This document shows, piece by piece, positions 26,970 to 35,140 of a DNA stretch of 64,000 nt (position 1 is its first letter; every line of letters starts with the position of its first letter). Source of the DNA: Bacillus sp. FJAT-14578 (lineage in GTDB: Bacteria > Bacillota > Bacilli > Bacillales > Bacillaceae_H); assembly GCF_000504165.1 (NCBI RefSeq), contig NZ_AYSE01000012.1, positions 62,001 through 126,000 of the forward strand, given 5' to 3'. The position numbers and the translations under genes are program-made. The notes under the pieces are model-generated. The model ran no database searches. It was not told the DNA's origin and saw only the letters and a program-made list of their open reading frames with translations.

Positions 26970-28175
26970 TCAGGAAGAGAAACTAGAGTTTTCCGCTTTA
27001 TTTAATGCATACTGTAAATCTTCCCATATGTCTTCCCACGCCTCTAGTCCGACGGATAATCGCAGGAGTTGGTCTGTTATGCCCATTTCTCCCCTGATGT
27101 TGGCCGGAACAACAGCATGCGTCATGGTGGCGGGATGTTGAATTAACGTTTCTGTATCACCTAGACTTACTGCAATTTTGATGAGCTTCAAATCATTTAA
27201 AAATCTTTGTGCATCTTTTTTAGTTCCTCTCATTTCGAATGAAATCAATCCGCCTCCCTGTTTCATTTGTTTATTCGTAATCGAATATTGAGGATGATCG
27301 CAGTCCCCTGGATAATAAACGTTCTGAACCATTGGGTGGCTTTTGAGAAGTTCATATATCTTCATGGCGTTAAAAGAGTGACGGTCCATTCGAACCGGCA
27401 AGGTTTTTATCCCTCTTAACAGTAACCATGCATCAAATGGAGAAATAATGCCGCCTATATCTTTTTGGGTGGTCATGGCCATGCTTTTAATAAAATCTTT
27501 CTTTCCCACGACAAGGCCTGCAACAACATCCCCATGGCCGCAAATGTATTTTGTCGCACTATGAAGGACGACGTCACATCCTAGACACAAAGGCTGCTGC
27601 AAATAAGGAGAAGCAAATGTATTGTCCACGACTACCGGTATTCCGTGCTCTTTTGCCACTTTAACGACGAGGTACAAATCAATCACTTTCATAGTTGGAT
27701 TTACTGGGGTTTCAACGTATATACAGGTGGTTTCAGGACGTATAAGCTCCTTAATTTGAGCCTCTGTTTCCATCAGGCAAAAATCATGTGAAATATGATA
27801 TTTTTCTCTCATTAACTTTAATAAACCGAATGTACAGCCATAAATCCCTTGAGAACAAATAATATGATCATGCGCTTTCGTTAATGCAAACAAGACCGCC
27901 GAAACAGCCGCCATCCCCGATCCAAAGGCAAGACCCGCTTCACCTTCTTCCAAGGCCGCGATTTTCTCCTCCAGTGCACGAACAGTAGGATTAGCCAATC
28001 GGGAATAAATGTATCCCTCTTCCTCCCCTCTAAAACGCCCCTCTCCTTGCTCGGCGCTATCAAACGTAAACGTAGACGTTTGAAAAATCGGCGTAGACAG
28101 GCTCCCTAAATATTCTTTGGAATCATAGCCTCCATGAATAACTGTTGTCTCCATCTTTTTACCGCTTTCCCCCAT
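26970..28175 (-). CDS. megL: methionine gamma-lyase
   Basis: A 401-residue PLP enzyme of the Cys/Met metabolism family. The PLP lysine is K209 (HSATKYICGHGD), Y112 and C114 lie in GIYGCTFG, and the GCT cysteine is a feature of methionine gamma-lyases rather than cystathionine synthases or lyases. It would cleave methionine to methanethiol, 2-oxobutyrate and ammonia. ATG follows TAGGAGGG. A cre site is upstream. Cystathionine gamma-lyase activity is the main alternative. Confidence 0.82.
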   Translation of the reverse strand: MGESGKKMETTVIHGGYDSKEYLGSLSTPIFQTSTFTFDSAEQGEGRFRGEEEGYIYSRLANPTVRALEEKIAALEEGEAGLAFGSGMAAVSAVLFALTKAHDHIICSQGIYGCTFGLLKLMREKYHISHDFCLMETEAQIKELIRPETTCIYVETPVNPTMKVIDLYLVVKVAKEHGIPVVVDNTFASPYLQQPLCLGCDVVLHSATKYICGHGDVVAGLVVGKKDFIKSMAMTTQKDIGGIISPFDAWLLLRGIKTLPVRMDRHSFNAMKIYELLKSHPMVQNVYYPGDCDHPQYSITNKQMKQGGGLISFEMRGTKKDAQRFLNDLKLIKIAVSLGDTETLIQHPATMTHAVVPANIRGEMGITDQLLRLSVGLEAWEDIWEDLQYALNKAENSSFSS

Positions 28176-28253
28176 ATTCTCCCTCCTATGAAATAAAGGA
28201 ACTGACTCAATAAAATGTCTCTTATTTTCTATGATATGTTTAATAAGCCATAA

Positions 28254-28268
28254 TTGTAAGCGCTTCCT
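28254..28268 (-). promoter_or_regulatory. CcpA cre site upstream of megL
   Basis: TTGTAAGCGCTTCCT (as written on the + strand) fits the 15-bp consensus WTGNAANCGNWNNCW at every specified position. It lies 79 bp before the megL start. Confidence 0.65.
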
Positions 28269-28500
28269 TTATATATGTTGTTTTATATTTTACGCACAAA
28301 AAATCCAACGCCTATTTTTTAAAGAAGAGCCGCCAAATCAAAATTCAGCTTCGAGTTTAATCCCCTTCATAAAATCAATATTCAGGAAAAATCAAATTTT
28401 TAAGATGGTTTTTTTTTACACAAAAACACTTTTTTGATTTATTATAAGAACGTAAGGCATATAAGTTTCATAAAAAAGATTTGCAAAGGGGAATCCAGCT
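28269..28500. other. gene-free stretch before the coiled-coil operon
   Basis: AT-rich, with no ORF recognised. The promoter of the coiled-coil operon must lie here; CATATAAG near 28458 resembles a sporulation-type -10 but no good -35 partner is seen. Confidence 0.4.
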
Positions 28501-28920
28501 ATGTTTGTAGGAAAGAAAAAAGCTCGTGGAGCGGGAAATGAAATTGATAAAATATTAGTGGAAATCGATAATATCACTCAGTCTAAGATCGACCGTGTTT
28601 GTGACAAAATTGATTCTGAATTAAACTCTTGCGGCCGGGAATTAGGAAACTCCATTCAAACACTCCAGCAAGTCAAACCTCTTATGGATCGTTTAGTTGC
28701 TCAAGTAGGGCAAAATGCTCCTGACCATGTTCAAGTACTTGTCCAATCAATCGCACAAGAAGTAATGAGTAAAGTAAACGGTTCAATCGAGAACCAAGCT
28801 GAGGTACAGCGTAACATTAAAGATGTCGACCAGTATACGAATGAAATCGATAAGTTAACAGACGAAATCGACACACTTACAAACCAGATTGATAAACTTA
28901 CTGATAAATTTCAAGATTAA
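28501..28920 (+). CDS. coiled-coil protein of unknown function
   Basis: A 139-residue protein with no recognised family. Its C-terminal third is a regular helix with heptads of the type NEIDKLTDEIDTLTNQIDKL, indicating a coiled coil. The middle (about 45-95) is a helix with a single C54-like Cys. It has neither signal peptide nor membrane segment. ATG follows AAAGGGG. Its stop is 13 bp before the next gene, with which it forms an operon. Confidence 0.75.
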   Translation: MFVGKKKARGAGNEIDKILVEIDNITQSKIDRVCDKIDSELNSCGRELGNSIQTLQQVKPLMDRLVAQVGQNAPDHVQVLVQSIAQEVMSKVNGSIENQAEVQRNIKDVDQYTNEIDKLTDEIDTLTNQIDKLTDKFQD

Positions 28921-28933
28921 TGGAGGTGCAGTA

Positions 28934-29293
28934 ATGAGTAAGGACTACACACCCCCCGTAGGACAGACTCCAAACTATATGGGAGGCTGGAATACGAACC
29001 ATACAAGTCATACGGCAGATAAAATCGATCATATTGCAGACAAAGCATCATTTGCAGTAGATATGATTAATAATGCCCTGATTGGTTTTGATGGCATCGA
29101 GAAGGAATTAATGGAGCTTTCTTCAGCTGCAGCACCTCCTCAGCCGGAGACATTAAGAGCCATTGCCCATCGTGTTGACACATACCAAAAGCAAGTACAG
29201 GACGGCCTGGCTAAGCTGAAAAATTTTATGCATGACATTGATAGAACAACAGACAATATTCAAAACCAATCTCGTACAGGTTGGCGATATTAA
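28934..29293 (+). CDS. helical protein of unknown function, partner of the coiled-coil gene
   Basis: A 119-residue protein beginning MSKDYTPPVGQTPNYMGG, an unusual Pro/Gly-rich start, then a helical region (about 30-110) ending NQSRTGWRY. No family recognised. ATG at 28934 follows TGGAGGTG, so the longer upstream frame is not used. A terminator follows, making a compact two-gene unit. A filament, coat or scaffolding role is possible but not shown. Confidence 0.7.
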   Translation: MSKDYTPPVGQTPNYMGGWNTNHTSHTADKIDHIADKASFAVDMINNALIGFDGIEKELMELSSAAAPPQPETLRAIAHRVDTYQKQVQDGLAKLKNFMHDIDRTTDNIQNQSRTGWRY

Positions 29294-29303
29294 GCATAAC
29301 AAA

Positions 29304-29342
29304 AGCAATGACTCAGAAAACCTTAGTTTCTGAGTCATTGCT
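29304..29342 (+). terminator. terminator of the coiled-coil operon
   Basis: AGCAATGACTCAGAAA pairs perfectly with TTTCTGAGTCATTGCT; the T run is weak. Confidence 0.75.
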
Positions 29343-29486
29343 TATATAAAGGAAACTTCCGTCAATCGGATTCTACCTGCCTGTTGGCCGGAGGTACAAG
29401 TAACCCCAGCCTTAATTCAACGCATGTCCAGCTTACGTCTTTAAGCGAAGCAAGAAGAGAAGAGAAAGAGATATGTCCTCTCCTTC

Positions 29487-30242
29487 CTAAAGGCTCGATA
29501 TATTATGGACTGAACTGCCCCCGTCACTCTCCTCTTTCGTTATCCTCTTTTTATGAACAATCTTCGATAAGCTGACACTCGCTTCGTACAGTAAAATTAA
29601 TGGAATAATCACAAGAATGTCGGATAAAAAATCCGGAGGCGTAATCAAGACGGAAATCGTAATCAAAATAAAATAAGCGTACTTCCTGACTCTTTGAAGC
29701 TTGTAAGGGTTAATGACTCCCAAGCTTGTCAAAAACATAATCACCACAGGAAGTTCAAACAAAAAACCGAAAGGCAAAGTCATATGTAAGAGAAAGCGAA
29801 AATATTTTTCGGTCGTAAAAAAGGTGTTGAACATATCGCTTGATAAAGACATCAAAAAAGACATGACAATCGGAAACAGCACAAAATAACCGAATGAAAT
29901 TCCCAATAAAAATAGTAAAAATAAGGCTGGTATGTAGGCAAGTGTTACTTTTCTCTCTTTTAGTGTTAAAGCCGGCTTCACAAACAGCCATATTTGATGG
30001 GCAGCGACGGGAATGGTAGCTGCAATGGCCATCACGCTGGCAATCATTAAATAAACGACAAGCACATCGCTCGGACCTAAGATAGCGAGCTTAAACGGAA
30101 GATCCTTTACAAAAAATTGATAAATATCTTGAACACAAATAAAACTTAGTGCTAAAAACAGCACAAAGACAACAAGCGTCACGATGATTCTTTTCCGCAA
30201 TTCTTCAAGGTGCTCTACCGCTTTCATATTTAAATCTTCCAC
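29487..30242 (-). CDS. tatC: twin-arginine translocase subunit TatC
   Basis: Six-helix membrane receptor of the Tat pathway, about 251 residues. The family N terminus VEHLEELRKRI and the conserved FELPVVIMFL are present, with Pro and Glu in their expected places. The start is uncertain: GGGGGA precedes both an ATG at 30248 and the GTG at 30242; spacing favours the GTG. It is leftward, in the same order after tatA and the PhoX-like gene. Confidence 0.93.
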   Translation of the reverse strand: MEDLNMKAVEHLEELRKRIIVTLVVFVLFLALSFICVQDIYQFFVKDLPFKLAILGPSDVLVVYLMIASVMAIAATIPVAAHQIWLFVKPALTLKERKVTLAYIPALFLLFLLGISFGYFVLFPIVMSFLMSLSSDMFNTFFTTEKYFRFLLHMTLPFGFLFELPVVIMFLTSLGVINPYKLQRVRKYAYFILITISVLITPPDFLSDILVIIPLILLYEASVSLSKIVHKKRITKEESDGGSSVHNISSL

Positions 30243-30300
30243 GTTCATTCCCCCAAACAAAAAATCAGACTTTACTATCTAAACTATTTCTCCTTAAGAA

Positions 30301-30358
30301 AAAGACCCTTTCGCTACATAGGTAGATATATCTACCTGTATAGCGGCAAGGTCCCTTT
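30301..30358 (-). terminator. hairpin between tatA and tatC
   Basis: A long nested stem with GGTAGATATATCTACC at its tip lies between the two genes and is followed leftward by TTTTTC. It may attenuate tatC expression relative to tatA. Confidence 0.7.
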
Positions 30359-30392
30359 CTACAAAATGACTTTCAACATTTCAAATGATTTT

Positions 30393-30590
30393 TTATTTCA
30401 CAACACTTTCCTTCTTGTCCGAAGCTTCCGGCTTCACATCATCAGAAACAAGTTCTCTTGTTGATTTTTTAAATTCTTTCAAAGTTGTCCCGAATGCGCG
30501 GCCAATCTCCGGTAATTTAGAAGGACCAAAAATGATAAGAGCAATGACTAAAATTAAGATTAAACCTGGTACTCCGATATTCTGTAACAT
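30393..30590 (-). CDS. tatA: twin-arginine translocase subunit TatA
   Basis: A 65-residue Tat pore-forming subunit: N-terminal membrane helix ([18 protein letters not shown]), [11 protein letters not shown] hinge and amphipathic helix, then a charged tail. It starts nine bases after the PhoX-like gene's stop, so the two are co-transcribed. ATG follows AGGAGGC. Confidence 0.95.
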   Translation of the reverse strand: MLQNIGVPGLILILVIALIIFGPSKLPEIGRAFGTTLKEFKKSTRELVSDDVKPEASDKKESVVK

Positions 30591-30599
30591 AAAAGCCTC

Positions 30600-32243
30600 C
30601 TAATATTTAAAGCCTGTAATCGCTACGACAGCAGGACGCGGTTGATTGTCGCCTTTGCGATGCGGCCACATGCTCGTCGGATTGTTGATATCTTCCGTTT
30701 CTTCACCTGGATGCTGTATAGCCAGGAATAGCGTCGTTTCATCTTTTGTAAAGCAAGGACCTGTTAGTTCGGCCTCAACCGGTGCAGATGCAAACTGGAA
30801 TGCCTCCCCTTGATGCTCACCCATTGAAGGAATGACAAATACGCCGTTGTTTTTAAACGATTGAAATACCCCGCTATTTAATGAACTGGAAGATATATCG
30901 GTCACTGTCCATAAATTCCCTTCGCTGTCGAACGTTAGGTTATCAGGTGCACTAAATCCGCTTTGACGGCCGCCTGCTGCAAAGATTTCAAAGTCGAACG
31001 TTAAAGATCCTAAATCATCATTTGCTTCGATAAAACGGGTAATATGGCCATGGATGTTACCGTGATTCGCATTATTGGTATGGGCAATGAACACCGTTTT
31101 ATCAAACGGGCTGATTTCCACATCTTCTGGGCGATCCGTTGGGGTGGCACCAAGCAAAATGGCTGCCTCATGTGCATGCACAAGAACATCTGCTTGAACT
31201 TTGAATTTCTCCAAAAGTTCCGGCTTGTCTTTCGCTTTCTCGCGAACAGCCTCAATCGTTAAAGCAATCCATTTCCCTTTCTTCATATCCGCTGCGTAAA
31301 GCGTCCCTTCTTCCAATAAATCAGAGTTCGCTTGTTTACGAGACTCGATATATTTATTTTTACTAATAAACTTGTACACACACGCATCTGTTTTGTCGTC
31401 TCCCATATAAACGACGACTCGTCCATCATTTGCCAAGCCCATCGCCGCGTTTTCATGATGGAAACGCCCAAGAGCTGTATGCTTCCGCGACTCGAATTTG
31501 TCACTGAAAGGATCTACTTCTACAATCCAGCCGTAGTGTGTTTCGTTTAATCCGGCATCTTTGGAAGTAGATTCAAAGTTTTCTTCTGCAGATAACACCG
31601 TATTCCATAAGGTTTGTCCACCAGAACAGTTCGCAAACGTTCCTTGAACTGTGTTTGCACCGCCCATAGCTGCAGATCCTTTAGCTGGCCCTGTCAGTTT
31701 CATTGGCGTCAGACCTGTGATGCGGCGGGCATATGTAGAATTGGGATTCATTTTCCAAGTTCCGTTCTCATCACGATATACTTCAATGATAGAACCGCCT
31801 TGGTTGTATAATAGCTTTTCAATTTGTTGCTTCGTATATTTACCATCTTCCCCTTTTGGTCCTGTGACCCACAATTCACTTGTATATTCATGGTTAACCC
31901 AAAGAAGACCGCGTTCATTTGAACCTTGAATAGGGAAAAACAAGGTGAAATCGTTGTTATAACCGAATGTGTCTCCTTTTTTATTGATGACGTCACCATA
32001 CGCTGCCACTACATCATACTTAAATCCTCGAGGCAACACTAAATCATCTTGGTCCGTTGGTTGAATAGGAGTAAAATTCAACCCCGATACTTTTCGTTTA
32101 AATCCAAATAAATGAGCTGCAGCTTTTTTCCCGCTCGCTTCTGCCTTAGGAGCAAGGGCACCTAAGCCTGTCGATGCCACCGTCATGGCTGTAATTCCTG
32201 TTCCTACGTACGTCAAAAATTTTCTGCGATTCAATTCAGACAT
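30600..32243 (-). CDS. phoX: Tat-targeted PhoX-like phosphatase (DUF839)
   Basis: A 547-residue PhoX/DUF839 protein. The twin-arginine signal has R6-R7 (NRRKFLTYVG) followed by a hydrophobic region and a likely cleavage after EA. Family motifs NHEYTSELWV, GRFHHENAAMG, ADDGR-like segments and PDNLTFDSEGNLW are visible. PhoX enzymes are Ca2+ and Fe-dependent alkaline phosphatases outside the cytoplasm. ATG at 32243 follows AAAGAGGTG; the longer frame lacks a ribosome site. The operon places the Tat machinery right behind its probable cargo. Confidence 0.88.
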   Translation of the reverse strand: MSELNRRKFLTYVGTGITAMTVASTGLGALAPKAEASGKKAAAHLFGFKRKVSGLNFTPIQPTDQDDLVLPRGFKYDVVAAYGDVINKKGDTFGYNNDFTLFFPIQGSNERGLLWVNHEYTSELWVTGPKGEDGKYTKQQIEKLLYNQGGSIIEVYRDENGTWKMNPNSTYARRITGLTPMKLTGPAKGSAAMGGANTVQGTFANCSGGQTLWNTVLSAEENFESTSKDAGLNETHYGWIVEVDPFSDKFESRKHTALGRFHHENAAMGLANDGRVVVYMGDDKTDACVYKFISKNKYIESRKQANSDLLEEGTLYAADMKKGKWIALTIEAVREKAKDKPELLEKFKVQADVLVHAHEAAILLGATPTDRPEDVEISPFDKTVFIAHTNNANHGNIHGHITRFIEANDDLGSLTFDFEIFAAGGRQSGFSAPDNLTFDSEGNLWTVTDISSSSLNSGVFQSFKNNGVFVIPSMGEHQGEAFQFASAPVEAELTGPCFTKDETTLFLAIQHPGEETEDINNPTSMWPHRKGDNQPRPAVVAITGFKY

Positions 32244-32431
32244 GTTTACACCTCTTTGATTTAATAGATTGCGTTTATCCCGCATCAACGGGTAGCCAAT
32301 CTCCCGAACAAAACTTGAGAAGGTGGAGGCATTCCCCTAAGGATGTCCTCTCTTTCATGGAGATTTCACTTTATCTAACTAAAAGAATATAGTTAAAATA
32401 TTTAGATAATGTTTATTCTCCATTGATTTTT

Positions 32432-32457
32432 TGTAAATTTTTGTTAAGTTTTGTAAA
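32432..32457 (-). promoter_or_regulatory. Pho-box array upstream of phoX
   Basis: Leftward, three hexamers TTTACA, TTAACA and TTTACA occur with 10-bp periodicity, matching the TT(A/T/C)A(C/T)A direct repeats bound by PhoP. About 190 bp before the start codon. Confidence 0.65.
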
Positions 32458-32633
32458 TGGATCCCGTTTATTTGATAAAAAGCACCTCTTAACTTCTTTA
32501 AAAATTGTTGAAAATGATCGATTCAAAATTTCAAAACTTATCACTTATGGGATAACTATCTAGTACATGTTTTAGAATTCCTTTCATTGGAAAAATTAAG
32601 GAATAGAAACGTCAGTACATAGGAGGAAAATCC

Positions 32634-34175
32634 ATGAATAAAGACCGTTCTTCTAAAAGAGAAATGCCCCAATATCCGGAGCCCTATTGGAGAGACTCAA
32701 TCTCATTACCCCCATTTCCAAAGCTGGAAGAAGATATTACAACAAATGTAGCCATAGTGGGAGGCGGAATATCCGGAATCACCACGGCATACTTACTGTC
32801 AAAAGAAGGAGTAAACGTAACACTAATTGAAGCGGGAAAAATTTTAAACGGTACAACAGGCCACACTACCGCCAAGGTGACCGCACAACACGACCTTATA
32901 TATGATGAACTAATCAACCATTCAGGAAGAGGAAAAGCGAGACTGTATTATGAAGCCGCCAATGAATCTCTTCACTTTATTAAAAACAAGGTAAAAGAAT
33001 ACAATATCGATTGTGATTTCAGTGAGGAGGATGCCTATCTATATGCCACCTCTCAAACGTATAAAGAAAAACTAGAGAAAGAATATCAAGCCTATCAACA
33101 ACTCGGAATCAATGGGGAATTGGTCGATAGCATTCCTTTTGACATTCAAATAGAAGCCGCCCTTATTATGAAAAAGCAAGCACAATTCCATCCTCTTAAA
33201 TATCTGGCTGGCCTTTTGGAACAGATAACGAAATTGGGTGGTACCATTTATGAACATACAACCGCAACGGAAGTGGAAGAAGGCAGCCAGCCAACAATTA
33301 AAACGAGAGACGGATTTAAAATCACGTGCGATACGATTATTGCTTGCTCCCACTTTCCTTTCGACGATGGAAAAGGGTTTTATTTTGCCAGAATGTACGC
33401 GGAGCGCTCTTATGTCATCGGGGTCAAGACAAAAAAGGAGTTTCCCGGCGGAATGTATTTAAGTGTTGATAATCCTGTTCGTTCTCTTCGCTATACAACC
33501 GTAAACGGAGAGAAACTCGTACTGATTGGCGGCGAAAGCCATAAAACAGGGCAAGGAACGGATACGATGAAATACTATGAAGCTCTGGAGGCATTCGGGG
33601 ATGAAGTTCTGGGTATCGAGGAATATATGTATCGATGGTCTGCCCAAGATTTGATCACGCTTGATAAAATCCCTTATATCGGGCATGCCAGTTCGGGCCA
33701 TTCCAATATTTTAGTGGCAACGGGATACCGTAAATGGGGAATGACCAACGGTACGGCTGCCGCTCTTTTATTGCGGGATATCGTCTTGAAAAAAGATAAT
33801 CCTTATAAGGAACTTTTTGCGCCATCAAGGTTCCATGCAGATCCGGATGTAAAGCAATTTATTATGCAAAATGCGGATGTGGCCAAACATCTTATTTCAG
33901 GAAAGCTACAGGTCCCAACGAAAAGACCGGAAGACTTAGCACATGATGAAGGCGCTGTTGTGACGGTCAATGGAAAACGGGCAGGAGCTTATAAAGATGA
34001 ACACGGTACTTTGCACATGGTCGACACGACCTGTACCCATATGGGCTGCGAACTGAATTGGAATCGTGGAGACCGTACATGGGACTGCCCATGTCACGGT
34101 TCAAGGTTTTCCTTTGATGGTGATGTAGTGGAAGGACCCGCGGACAAGCCGCTAAAACAAGTGAAAGAAGGATAG
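32634..34175 (+). CDS. yhfW: FAD oxidoreductase with C-terminal Rieske domain (YhfW-like)
   Basis: A 513-residue protein with an N-terminal Rossmann/DAO-type FAD domain (VAIVGGGISGITTAYLL near 38) and a C-terminal Rieske [2Fe-2S] domain with CTHMGCEL and CPCHGSRF. The architecture matches B. subtilis YhfW. The substrate is unknown. ATG follows AGGAGGAAAATCC. It lies alone between phoX and ywbE and diverges from the former. Confidence 0.88.
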   Translation: MNKDRSSKREMPQYPEPYWRDSISLPPFPKLEEDITTNVAIVGGGISGITTAYLLSKEGVNVTLIEAGKILNGTTGHTTAKVTAQHDLIYDELINHSGRGKARLYYEAANESLHFIKNKVKEYNIDCDFSEEDAYLYATSQTYKEKLEKEYQAYQQLGINGELVDSIPFDIQIEAALIMKKQAQFHPLKYLAGLLEQITKLGGTIYEHTTATEVEEGSQPTIKTRDGFKITCDTIIACSHFPFDDGKGFYFARMYAERSYVIGVKTKKEFPGGMYLSVDNPVRSLRYTTVNGEKLVLIGGESHKTGQGTDTMKYYEALEAFGDEVLGIEEYMYRWSAQDLITLDKIPYIGHASSGHSNILVATGYRKWGMTNGTAAALLLRDIVLKKDNPYKELFAPSRFHADPDVKQFIMQNADVAKHLISGKLQVPTKRPEDLAHDEGAVVTVNGKRAGAYKDEHGTLHMVDTTCTHMGCELNWNRGDRTWDCPCHGSRFSFDGDVVEGPADKPLKQVKEG

Positions 34176-34250
34176 ACCTTCCACAGTCCCTTCCATTTTG
34201 ACAGCAGGTTATATATAGTAGAAACAAACATAGAAAAACGGGGTGTAAAC

Positions 34251-34448
34251 ATGAACGGACAAACACGGGCCAACATTTCTCCAGGCCTTGAAGTAGATAT
34301 TGTATTAAAAAAGGATCAAAGAACAGGGGCATTAACAAGAGGAGTGGTCAAAGACATTCTCACCAACTCTCCTTTTCATCCACATGGCATTAAAGTAAGG
34401 CTCCAGGATGGTCAAGTGGGCCGAGTGAAGGAAATTGTGGGAAAGTAA
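34251..34448 (+). CDS. ywbE: YwbE-family protein
   Basis: A 65-residue protein matching the YwbE family from start to end (ISPGLEVDIVLKKDQRTG; PHGIKVRLQDGQVGRV). It looks like a small beta-barrel; function unknown. ATG has a weak AACGGGGTG ribosome site. A terminator follows. Confidence 0.88.
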   Translation: MNGQTRANISPGLEVDIVLKKDQRTGALTRGVVKDILTNSPFHPHGIKVRLQDGQVGRVKEIVGK

Positions 34449-34466
34449 TCCTTTAAACATTTTAAG

Positions 34467-34499
34467 AAAGGACAAGCCGTGTTAGGGCTTGTCCTTTTT
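34467..34499 (+). terminator. ywbE terminator
   Basis: AAAGGACAAGCC pairs with GGCTTGTCCTTT, followed by TTTT. Confidence 0.85.
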
Positions 34500-34512
34500 A
34501 GGTTTATTACAG

Positions 34513-34944
34513 CTAGGCTTGGTTTTCAGATAATAAGGCTTGAGCAATCCCGACAAAATATTCGGATTCACGAATGATATGATCCAAAACGACTTTCGCC
34601 GTCGGGTTTTTACTCACGGCTTCACTTTCCGTTTTGATTTGCCGGCATAGCTCAATAAATTGCACGCTTTGTTTTAAACAGAACGAAATAAGCTTTAACA
34701 CTTTTTGATATAACTGTACAGGTATATAATAAGCAGACCGAACAACCGACTCGATATAACGCACGACTTTTTGGTGAGTTCTAGAAAGAGCCTCCTCCCA
34801 TTTCTTCAATGCTTCCACATATTCTGGCTCCAAGCCTTTCACCAACTCGCGAATGACAACTGTATGCTCTTCTTCTTGATGCTTCCAAAACTCAGCCTCA
34901 TCCAAAATACGCAATGGCATCTGCTGCCCGTAATAAAACTGCAT
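34513..34944 (-). CDS. DUF2935 protein
   Basis: A 143-residue four-helix protein of the DUF2935 family. It starts with FWKHQEEEHTVVIREL and contains a second motif HIIRESEYFV. Many family members have two such domains and are near 260 residues, so this is a one-domain form. The alternating His/Glu residues suggest a metal site, but no activity is known to me. ATG at 34944 follows GGGGG; the ATG two codons earlier lies too close to it. Confidence 0.8.
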   Translation of the reverse strand: MQFYYGQQMPLRILDEAEFWKHQEEEHTVVIRELVKGLEPEYVEALKKWEEALSRTHQKVVRYIESVVRSAYYIPVQLYQKVLKLISFCLKQSVQFIELCRQIKTESEAVSKNPTAKVVLDHIIRESEYFVGIAQALLSENQA

Positions 34945-35035
34945 GTCCATCCCCCATTATTGATATTTTTACTCTCAATGTATGGGAGAGATTGAAATGA
35001 TATGCCTTTATTTTTCTACTCCTTTTGCATGAAAC

Positions 35036-35070
35036 AAAACAACACCCCGTTGAATATTCAACAGGGTGTT
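35036..35070 (-). terminator. terminator of the AGCS symporter gene
   Basis: Leftward, AACACCCTGTTGAATA folds on itself with TATTCAACGGGGTGTT, then GTTTTGTTT. Confidence 0.8.
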
Positions 35071-35140
35071 ATTTGACTATTGGCGGCTTCTGCCTATAGT
35101 TTGCTAATGGCTTGAATCTCCTTCAAGCCTTCTAAACCGA

